A stretch of DNA of 64,000 nt from Rhynchopus sp. YZ270_cl-10 (Eukaryota; Euglenozoa; Diplonemea; Diplonemida; Diplonemidae): positions 1,240,001-1,304,000 of the forward strand of contig OZ037884.1 in NCBI GenBank assembly GCA_964035575.1, written 5' to 3'. Shown piece after piece: positions 54,560-62,841 of this stretch (its first letter is position 1; each line of letters starts with the position of its first letter). The position numbers were made by a program, and so were the translations under genes. A model generated the notes under the pieces. It saw only the letters and a program-made list of their open reading frames with translations, was not told the DNA's origin and searched no databases.

Positions 54560-54995
54560 GGAGGGAGAGATTCTGTGGGTGGTGAACAGCTAAAAGGTTT
54601 GGGGCGTGAGGCCCTTTGAACGATGTCGAAGGTGTATGTTTGTGGGCCTACGTTGGGGTGTGATGATGGGGGTGGAGAGGAAGAACGCTTCGGCAAGATA
54701 GACATTTCTTCACTTCTCTCAACCACAGTCGGGGTTGTAGTTGTATGTGTTTTTGTTGCTGTGAAAAAAAAACTCCAGTTTTCCCAAAGTTATGGGAAGG
54801 GTGGGGGGGTGAATGTGGGGGTTTTGTGTCCTTTTATGTACACTCGCTTTTTCTTTCTGTTTCTCATTCTTGCCACATTCGTTTTTCTCACATCCTTCTT
54901 ACCCGACCTTCCTTTGCAAATGACCCTTTCTCTCTCCCCACCACCACACCACCACCACCACCAGATTACCGTTTTATTCAACACTTTTTTGTACA
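54560..54995. other. spacer
   Basis: No separate gene is supported. A CACCACCACCACCACCAG acceptor-like run ends about 30 bases before the next ATG. Confidence 0.45.
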
Positions 54996-55694
54996 ATGTC
55001 TGCGTCTCAACTGACAGTCCTGCTTCTTGCTGTTGTGTGCAGAGGTGTGCAGGCGGGGGTTGTCGAAGACATCTGCGCTGGCTGGACAAGCTCTGGGGAG
55101 GCTTCGTGCAACCTGCAGGGGGATCTGATGTACGGCCTTGAGTGCATATGGGAGGTGAATGAATGTGTAGTGAAGGTTGTGAAAACGTGCGAGGAGTGGT
55201 CCGAACATGAGTGCCAGTTCCGCAAGGATTGGCAATCGGATGAATACTGCCACTGGCACGCAGGTGTCTCCACCTGCGTCGTTGAGACTCCCGCACCTGC
55301 CACAGCACAGCCCTCCGTTGCACCGGAAACACTCGTGCCCGACGCAGCCCCAGCTACCTCAGCACCGAAAGTGATCGACCTGAACAAGGAGCTCGAGGAC
55401 TCGGCCGACACTCTGGCCACAGCTGTCATCGTTGTCCTCATTGTCGGCACACTCGCGCTGGTCCTCATCGGAGGTGCCTGTGTGTACTGCTGCGTGCGTT
55501 CGCAGTCGCGCAACCAGGCAGCCAAGAATGAGAACACAAGGCGTGCCGCCAGTTCCGCAGGGGCCAGCAGGGGCAAGGTGGCGAGCAACAACGCACCCAA
55601 CCCCATGACAGAGTTCAGCCACCAACCCCAGGGCCAGCAGGGCAGAGCTGCACCCAACCAGCCTGCCGGGCTTGACCCCCTTGACGTTGTCTAA
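54996..55694 (+). CDS. small type I membrane protein with Cys-rich ectodomain
   Basis: 232 residues from the ATG at 54996. Signal peptide MSASQLTVLLLAVVCRGVQA. Then an ectodomain of ~75 residues with about nine Cys and conserved-looking Trp/Cys spacing (ICAGWTSSGEASC, LECIWEVNECVVKV, EYCHWHAGVSTC). An Ala/Pro/Thr linker follows, then one membrane segment at about 142-168 (TAVIVVLIVGTLALVLIGG) running into CCV. The basic tail is rich in Gln, Asn and Pro. The layout parallels the larger surface proteins at 26-30 kb (ectodomain, PTA linker, single anchor), but the sequences are not related. Function unknown; a surface or endomembrane protein is likely. Confidence 0.8.
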   Translation: MSASQLTVLLLAVVCRGVQAGVVEDICAGWTSSGEASCNLQGDLMYGLECIWEVNECVVKVVKTCEEWSEHECQFRKDWQSDEYCHWHAGVSTCVVETPAPATAQPSVAPETLVPDAAPATSAPKVIDLNKELEDSADTLATAVIVVLIVGTLALVLIGGACVYCCVRSQSRNQAAKNENTRRAASSAGASRGKVASNNAPNPMTEFSHQPQGQQGRAAPNQPAGLDPLDVV

Positions 55695-56163
55695 GCAGGT
55701 GACCTATTTTGCGCTAATAGTCTCCTGCGAGCTTCGTGTCATGTGTACCCATTTTCCGAAGTTTTTCTCTCTTTTTCACCCCCCAAACGCAGTTTTGCGT
55801 TCTTGTATACGAGGTGACACTGTTGAGTCTCTCTGAAACAAGAAGGAAACAAACGCTTTTATTGTGTTATTGCACATGAAAATGCGAAGCAAAGGAAAAC
55901 GAATGGAAACACATTGGCCCTTTTGACATCAATAATCACCCCTTTTCACGATGAGTCATGTCGGGTAACTACGCGAAGAGAGGAGGCTCAACTTAACCGA
56001 CTTTTCTCTTTTTTGTATTTATACTTTCAATTCTGTGAACTGAAAGTATATGAATCTAAGTATTTACTGGCTTCCCACTAGTAGTAGTGTTGATAAATAA
56101 TATTATAGTCTTTTGTGAACAGATGTGCGGCAGTCACATTCTTTTTTCGAGTTTTTTTTTTCT

Positions 56164-57427
56164 TACTGGGGGGGCCGAATAGTAGACCCCGGGTCCACTA
56201 TTAGGCGAACCGACGGGTATAAATCGGGGGTCTCAGAAAAAAAAATTTTTTTTTCCAAGTTGAATAGTCAGGGCGTTCGCCCCGGGGCGAAAAATATTTT
56301 TTTTCGTTAAAAAAATCTTTTCCTGAAAAAATGACATTTTATTTCGCCCCAGGGCTTCGCCCCACCGGGGCGAAACCCTGTATAAATAAATAAATAAATA
56401 AAAAAAGGGGGAAAAAAAAAAAAAAAAGAGAGAGAGAGATTTCTCCCCACCACCCTGTAGACCCCCCCGGAGGGGGGGTCGTAGAGGGGTGTCCACTGTA
56501 CTCAAAATCATCCGCAAACCCGCCTGCCGTGAGAGGAAGTTTCCCCAGCACTCCCGCTCGCTCCTCAATCCTGCAGTCTGCTGAAGGTGTACCGTACCCC
56601 CTGTTATAGAAGGTGTCACTGCTCGTGTCAACTCTACTTTCAACGGCAGAGAGTTGAAAATAATCAAAATAAGGATGAAGTCTCATATGACAGATGCCTC
56701 TCTTGTACATCTGTTTGATTAAACAACACAAAGAGACCCTCAGTGAGGGGGGATTGATGAAATTCTCCATCGTTTTGCTGGTTTTAGTATCAGGAAAGTT
56801 CAGCTGTAATATCACTTGTGCTGGGGAAGGGATCACGCGCAAATCGCAAATTTTTTTTGACCATTCAGTACCAGGGATTCACCCCACGAACTAACTTCTC
56901 TCCGGCGGGAAAATTTTTTTTGACCTATTTTAAGCACTAGTAAAAAAACGAAAATTTCGGGGTTTTTGGCATTTCGCCACGATCAGGAAAAAACGATGGC
57001 GATAGCGAACGCCCTGTGAATAGTAGACCCCCCCTAAATAGTAGACCCCCCCAAAATTTTTTTTCTGTATTTTTACTAAAAACCCTCCTGTCGATGAGGC
57101 TGATAGGGTGTGTCAAAATATACTGATTTTTGCTTCTTTGGAAAGATTTGTCACAAAATCTATCCAAAGAAAGAAAAATCAATTTGAAATTTGTAGTTGA
57201 TCCCCTCTAAAATTTTTCCGCGACTTCCGCAAAAAGTCAAAAAAAACGAAAACCTGGGGGGGGTCCACTATTCAGCGGAAAAAAAAATTTTCCCCCAGAA
57301 TTTCTCAGGGGGGGTCCACTATTCAAAGGAAAAAAAATTTAAAAAAACCCAGAATTCCCAGGGGGGGTCTACTATTCAAGGGGGGTCTACTATTCAGGGG
57401 GGGTCCACTATTCGGCCCCCCCCAGTA
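56164..57427. mobile_element. 1.26-kb MITE-like element with internal GGGGGTCCACTATTC repeats
   Basis: The left end TACTGGGGGGGCCGAATAGT and the right end, its near reverse complement CACTATTCGGCCCCCCCCAGTA, form inverted termini. The right third carries four to five direct copies of GGGGGGTCCACTATTC, and the word also appears inverted near 57018-57050. No target duplication is obvious and no transposase frame is present. The terminal word is reused as the internal repeat unit, similar in principle to the foldback-type elements at 352-15193. Confidence 0.6.
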
Positions 57428-57521
57428 AAAAGATCGGGTCTTTTGTTTGTGCGCTCAAAGCCGGGCTAAAAAATAGTTGGCTGTACTTTAAGGCCCAGTG
57501 CAGTGTAGGAGACCTATTCTT

Positions 57522-57552
57522 GGTGTGTGTGCATAGGCACGTTCATCTTTTT
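57522..57552 (+). repeat. ACGAGAG-type hairpin repeat (GTGC stem)
   Basis: GTGC, loop ATAG, GCAC at 57537-57540, then GTTCATCTTT. Confidence 0.6.
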
Positions 57553-58107
57553 AAGGGTTCTCTTTTTTTTTTGCTTCACCTGTTTTGTAATTGGACAATG
57601 ATAAACTGTCCGAAAATAAAACAGAAGGGAAAAAAAAACGCGCACTTTTTAAAATTGTCGTTTCGGCCATTCGAGACTTGCTTCCAGAGACCAGCTGGCG
57701 GCGCCACGATGCGGTGCCCTGCCCTGAAATTGGATCTTCTTGTTGGTAACAGAAATGATTGTTTTTTGTTTTTCTGTCCCCCTTATTGTCTGTCACCGCA
57801 ATGTCGTATGGAAACGACTTGCTCTATTTTGCTTTTTATTTAGATGCGCTTCATTTTGGGTTTGCGGGTGACTGTGATTTTTTTTTTTCCACACAGAAAA
57901 ACCCATGCGAGGTTTCTGAGTGACGTTCTGTCACTCAATATTCCGTGCAAAAATCTATTGAAGTATAATTTTTCATTTCACTCAATGTTTTGAGGCAAGA
58001 ATAGGGGGGGAATTGATCACGATTCACAAACTAACCCACAGGGTAAACCTTTGTGTTAGCGAATTATGTGGGATGTGGGATGGTCCATACGTTTTTTTTT
58101 TTTTTAA

Positions 58108-58145
58108 AAGGTAACTAAGCACGAGAGGCTTGGGGTCATCTTAAT
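58108..58145 (+). repeat. ACGAGAG-loop hairpin repeat (CTAAGC stem)
   Basis: AAGGTAA, CTAAGC at 58115-58120, loop ACGAGAG, GCTTGG (one G-T pair), then GGTCATCTTAA. Confidence 0.75.
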
Positions 58146-58210
58146 TTTTTTTTTTTGTTGTGAATATTTGTGATCTACTTTCCCCTTCGCCTCCATGTTT
58201 TCAAGGATAC

Positions 58211-58245
58211 CAAGGTGACTAAATACAGGCTTAGTCAATCTTTAC
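58211..58245 (+). repeat. ACGAGAG-type hairpin repeat (shifted ACTAA stem)
   Basis: AAGGTG, ACTAA at 58218-58222, loop ATACAGGC, TTAGT, then CAATCTTTA. Confidence 0.5.
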
Positions 58246-59216
58246 GAACCTTGCTCTATTTTTTCTTTTCTTTTTTTGGTATTCCCTTTTTTCTTATTTC
58301 ATGAGATGTTCTTCGTGTGCCCAGAGGCCCGGGATAGCTCTTTCGTTAGGTAATTCAATTTGCAGTAGTGACTCAGCTGATGAGAGTCACCTATGAAAAC
58401 CATTTCTTCTTCTTTTTTCCTCATTTTTCCATAGTTCAAGATATTGTGCGCTTTTGTGTTTATCTTTTCAAGTTTATTAAAGTACGGGGCAGGGCAGTGT
58501 GCTGCGCCCAAGAGGTGCCTGCATGTTGTCAACTTCACCTTCGCTTTTTTCTTGTGAACAGTTCTTTTCTTGGGAGAACCTGTGTGTCTCATTCCTTCTT
58601 CACCGTTTTGTTTCAGGAAGTGACAACAAAAAAAAAAAAAAAGCAGCGTGCGGCTTCGTCTCAAGCTTTTTCTTTTTATGAATGATAGTCAATCATCTTT
58701 TCAAAGGTTTTTCTCTTTTTAGTTACAACATTCTTTGAGGCACATTTCACACTACCCCATTGCACCCCAATGGACACGACACGTGTGTTCACTAGACATA
58801 TCTAGAACGGATCTCATCGTTTTTCCCTTCTTTGTGGGCTCAAGGTGCTACCCAAAACTAACGCCCATCAAAACTACCCGGACATTTTTGCACCTTTTTT
58901 ACCCTTCCTCACGGAGCGGCTTTTTTTTTTTTGCGCCCCCACAAGAAAACCTCAAGAAAGGAATGACAATTTTACCATTTTGAGGTGTTGTGTGTCCTCT
59001 CCCCTCCACACACAGCCCCTCTCCCTCCACCCCCCCTTTTTTTCCACCCGGTCTTCTGTGTTTTCAAACAAAGTTCCTCTCTCTTTTAACCGTTTTCCTC
59101 AATCCCCAAACAGCCACATCCTACTCCACTCTACTCCACTCCTAGACTTCATCCTTCACCCTTCCTCCGTTTCTTTCCTTTGGATTTTTTTGTTGCCATT
59201 TTTGTAATAAATTATA

Positions 59217-59840
59217 ATGACGTCTGAAGTGTACTCAACTGTCCAAGGTGATGAAAAGGACACCTTGGTGGTCCCCCGGCAGCAGCTCCCGGCACACATG
59301 GGGAGTGTTATTGAGCACCAGAATGCGTTCACCTTTGGTCTGTTTGGGTGCTGCGAGGATGGGGCGGTTGCGTGCGATGTTGCGTTGTGTGCGCCGTTCA
59401 TGCTGGGGCGTGCCTGCGATGCGGTGTTGTACAGCGAGCCGGACAGCGTGAACCTGCTAGCGTGCTGTGGTGCGGCTGCGTCGGAGGTGATTGGTGTGTC
59501 TCTCTTTGCGGGAATGTGCTTTGGGCTGCACACTCCCGTAAGCGTGCTCTTCCTTGCGCTCGGAAACGCGCCTGCTGTGGGCATGATCTGCCAGCAGCGT
59601 AAACGCCTGCGACAGCACGTCGGCCTCCCTGCGCGCGACTACGAAGACATCCTCGCCACCATCCTCTGCACGCCCTGCACGCTCTGCCAAGTCATACGCG
59701 AAGCCAACCACCTAGGCCTCAACCCAGGTGGTTGCTGCTGTCTCTCACGCCACGCCCCAGTCCTCCACAGCCGTGCCTCTCTAGCATCAGCACAACCAGC
59801 GTACGACACCTCAATGACGTACAAATCTGAAACTTCGTAA
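59217..59840 (+). CDS. PLAC8-family cysteine-rich membrane protein
   Basis: 207 residues from the ATG at 59217 to TAA. It has the family pattern: an FTFGLFGCCED start, a Cys-rich VACDVALCAPFMLGRACDAV helix, two hydrophobic stretches (about 75-125) and the downstream CTPCTLCQVIREANHLG motif, which matches the CxxCQxxRE end of PLAC8/Cys-rich-domain proteins. Family members (plant FW2.2/PCR, animal PLAC8, fungal and protist homologues) are small membrane proteins linked to cell-size control and to heavy-metal or calcium transport. Which applies here cannot be read from sequence. The usual PLAC8 length is 110-200 residues, so the size is typical, with short hydrophilic tails at both ends. Confidence 0.88.
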   Translation: MTSEVYSTVQGDEKDTLVVPRQQLPAHMGSVIEHQNAFTFGLFGCCEDGAVACDVALCAPFMLGRACDAVLYSEPDSVNLLACCGAAASEVIGVSLFAGMCFGLHTPVSVLFLALGNAPAVGMICQQRKRLRQHVGLPARDYEDILATILCTPCTLCQVIREANHLGLNPGGCCCLSRHAPVLHSRASLASAQPAYDTSMTYKSETS

Positions 59841-60511
59841 AGTGGGAGGGGGAGGGGAAGGGGGGTAGGGAGGGGGTAGGGGTGGGTGTCTGTTCTTGCT
59901 CTTAAGATGAGTGGCGAGGAGGCTCATGTTTTCTTCAAAGTTGCTCTGTGTTGTTGTTTTTTTTATTTTGCTTCAGGCTATTTCCTAACATGGGTCTTAA
60001 AAATGTTTTTTTTTTGGCCGTTTTTCGCACCTTTTTTCCAGTTTTTTACACTTAACCTTGTGAAGCAAACTCACTGGTGGTTATGCGAAATGACTCCACT
60101 ACAGTCAGGGCATGTAGGAAATAGCCTGCTTGTGCTTTCATCCGGGCTGTCGCAGGTCAGTCGGAGGTGTCTGCATGAATAACTACTTATTTGTTGACGT
60201 GTGTGTGTACTTTGTGTTGTGGTGTGCATCTTTTTAGAACGAAGTTAGTATATTTCAGTAGTTATGCTTTTGTTCCTCGTTCGCAAAGCAAAATAAAAAA
60301 GAGATACCACTTTTGCAACTCTGTCTGTCGTGACTCCACCATGTGTACTAGGCTGTCCGTGGCAACATATGTTCTTTCTCACAAACGCAGTTCTCACATC
60401 ACTCGATGTTCGATGTGCCCTGTTCGGACAGAATCATGTTATCCTCGAATGGAGTCAACTTATCTTCCACTTTTCTCTTTTAACTCCATCAGGCTACTAG
60501 GCTACACAGGG
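59841..60511. other. spacer before the second cyclase-like gene
   Basis: Contains an H3-type structured repeat (60133-60187). The frame is open from about 60191, but an acceptor-like CTTTTAACTCCATCAG ending at 60492 suggests the message starts later. Confidence 0.45.
60133..60187 (+). repeat. structured repeat family H3
   Basis: CTTTCATCCGGGCTGTCGCA, then GGTCAGTCGGAGGTGTCTGC and ATGAATAACTAC. Similar to 41187-41244. Confidence 0.65.
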
Positions 60512-62193
60512 ATGCAGTGTCTCAATGGCGTACTCTCCATGCACGGCACGCTGGGCAGCAGAGCGAAGGAGCTGCGCACACGTTTCTTCATTTGTGTTGT
60601 CGCGGGGATGAGTGCGACCCTAATGGGGTTGACGTTCTCGATCGGGCATGACATCCACCACCCCGCATACATGATTGGCACTGTGCTTGTTGTGGCCGCG
60701 TTCAGCGTCGCGACGTGTGCAGTGCTGTGTGGGATGCATCTGAACACAGTGCTGGTGGTGGGCACGCTCTACGTGGTCACGTCTGGTGTGCTGCTGTGGG
60801 ATCTGAACGCACGAACGATCTACACTGAAAAGTGGCCCCTGCTTGTGATAGTTGTGGACATGCTGCTTGTGATGCAGGTGCCCACACGGTACAGCCAAGG
60901 TCTGATGGTGTTCATAGTGCTCTGGCTTGTAGTGCTTGGTCTTGAGGAGAGCTTCAGGTTTGGTCTGTTTGACTTGCCCGGGTTGTCTAGTCAGCAGGGC
61001 CCGCATGGGCGGGGCTATGTGGTCAGGGAGCGCTTCGACTGCGTGGCCCAGCCATGTCCTGTGCCCTTCCCTTCAGCCGGTCTGATTGGAGCGCTGTGTG
61101 TGTTTGTGATTGACTTCATGGTGACGAGGGGCTTCGCCCACCGGGTGCTGATGGAGCAGGACTCGATGGAGCGGACGATCAGTGCTGTGCAGGAGATAGC
61201 GTCGGCGGGGTACGACGTGGAGAACGTGGCGGTGCTTCTGGAGGCACACCAGCACGAGCTGCCGGAGGGGATGACTGTCGCATTGCGGAGGCTGGAGCAC
61301 AACCTGCGTCTCTACAAGGCATACCTGCCTGCAACGTGTCTGCAGTTTGAGGAGGTTGACAGCAGCGAAGACACAGCGAAGAGCACTCAGAGCAGCGGCA
61401 CGTCGTCCTTCCATTCCAAGAACACTGGCAGCGAGTCCAGTGCACACCCTTCTGCCCGCCTCAGCACCATCACGAAGCCAGAAGCTTTCAGGCGTGTCCT
61501 AGGTCTTGCCTCTGCCAAGGCAACGCTGCTGACAGTGAACATCAAAGACACGTTGCGTCTTGTGGAGAAGGATATGACGCGCTTCTCTGACCTGTTCACA
61601 GCAGTGTTGCTGGAGACGTTAGAGGCTACTGCCACGCGGTGTGGTATGGTGGACGTCTTCGTCGGGGACAGGGTGCACTGCTCGTTCAACGCATCACGGA
61701 AGTGCGCAAACCACGCGACGTCAGCACTGCACGCAGCAACCACGCTGCGAAGAGGGAGTGCAGAGGCCTGGTTGCACATCAACATTGGCATTGCCTCTGG
61801 GAAGCTGGTGCGTGGTGACATGGGCGAGAGTGCGAACACGAGCTGCGTCTGCTTCCGTGCAAGGTGGAAGTGTCGCCGGACTGCGAGGCTGAGGTTGTGG
61901 CGGAGCTTGTGGTGTCGGACAACGCTGCTCGTGCTGTTGTCGACGAGTGGATGTACGTGATAGGCGGTGAGAAGCGTTGGGATGCGTACAACACAGCGGT
62001 GCGTGGGTACCTGAGGGGTGCCGCTACTGCAGAAGAGGTGGCAGAGGCAGCGAAAGGTGACTGCGCAGGCACGCCACTGATCGTTGTTGCCGGTGCGACA
62101 CTTGTTTTGAAAGTCCCTCAGTATGACGCTTTTCCCAAGAAAGCAAGTCAGTCAGAGTTGGAGGTGTTAACACACGATCCAGACGAAGTCTAA
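60512..62193 (+). pseudogene. second six-pass cyclase-like gene, broken by an internal deletion
   Basis: Paralogue of 33627-35960. The ATG at 60512 (19 bases after an acceptor-like CATCAG) opens a frame with six membrane segments (about 60580-61130), the linker DFMVTRGFAHRVLMEQDS and YLPATC, and a cyclase-homology domain (LTVNIKDTLRL, VFVGDRVHCSFNASR, GIASGKLVRGDMGES). At about 61838 the paralogous sequence jumps: the next ~45 residues (the RRFTVLGT to REEYAKE part of the other copy) are missing. The remainder (ELRLLPCKVEVSPDCEAE, WMYVIGGEKRWDAYNTAVRG) continues in another frame to TAA at 62191. The missing piece is the end of the catalytic core. Alternative in-frame ATGs lie at 60341 and 60538. 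As in the paralogue, the first metal-binding Asp is Asn. Read as a recent pseudogene or an assembly deletion. Confidence 0.7.
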
Positions 62194-62841
62194 CTAATTT
62201 CCAATCATATATGAAGTGCCTGCAAGCTTTGTTTCCACAATTGCTATCCCAAAAACGAAATGTATCATAAATGTTCACTTTTTTATCTCGGGTGTCAACA
62301 CTAATCCAAGCAAGTTAAGAAACCCACAAACCTTTCTTCTCTTCGGTCATGGCCACAACCCCGCAGGAGTGTCTTATCTCCACTGAGTTTCAAACTCATT
62401 GTGCGTGCATTTTCACCCGCTTCTTCTTGTTCGGTCCTGTACACCTGGTGCACCCCCTGGTCATCATCGGCAGTGTCACGTCTGCGTTTCACCTCCCTCT
62501 CCACATCTGCATCTGTCACGGACTGCCGGACTTGGGCATCAACACCCGAAGATACAGCTTGAGATTCAAGCTGGGTGGTGGTTGCGCCAGTGAGGCCAGT
62601 CTGCTTCTTTCCGTATATCCCCCACCGCAGCCCGGGATTGGCTCGGAAATGCCACAAAACACTGTTTTTTTTCACTCTATCAGCACAACTGTTTGAGGTG
62701 AGTTTTTTTTTTGGTCCCGAAACACGATTAGAGGGGCATTATTTCCCCCCTTTTTGCTACGCAATCAAAGTTTGCACATGAACACCAACCAGATTTTTTG
62801 TCTTTTATTTTTCTTTGGATGTATTCTACCAAGAAGCCACG
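62194..62841. other. spacer with dispersed repeat and antisense coding-like stretch
   Basis: About 62610-62740 matches a repeat also seen at 5455-5580 and, inverted, around 2500-2600 (TATATCCCCCACC and CAACTGTTTGAGGTG words). On the minus strand about 62300-62600 reads as a charged peptide (AVSSGVDAQVRQSVTDADVE, then KRRRDTADDDQGVHQ) without a clear start. Too weak to call a gene. Confidence 0.4.

Larger units (their letters stand above)
55695..59216. other. 3.5-kb gene-free spacer
   Basis: Holds a MITE-like element (56164-57427), four ACGAGAG-type hairpins (57522, 58108, 58211 and a degenerate one near 58440), an AATA microsatellite (about 56385-56402) and many T runs. No gene is supported. 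Confidence 0.55.

Noticed and set aside
62301-62675. Minus-strand gene near 62.3-62.7 kb
   Set aside because: The charged peptide is suggestive, but it overlaps a dispersed repeat and lacks a believable start. Noted in the spacer entry only.
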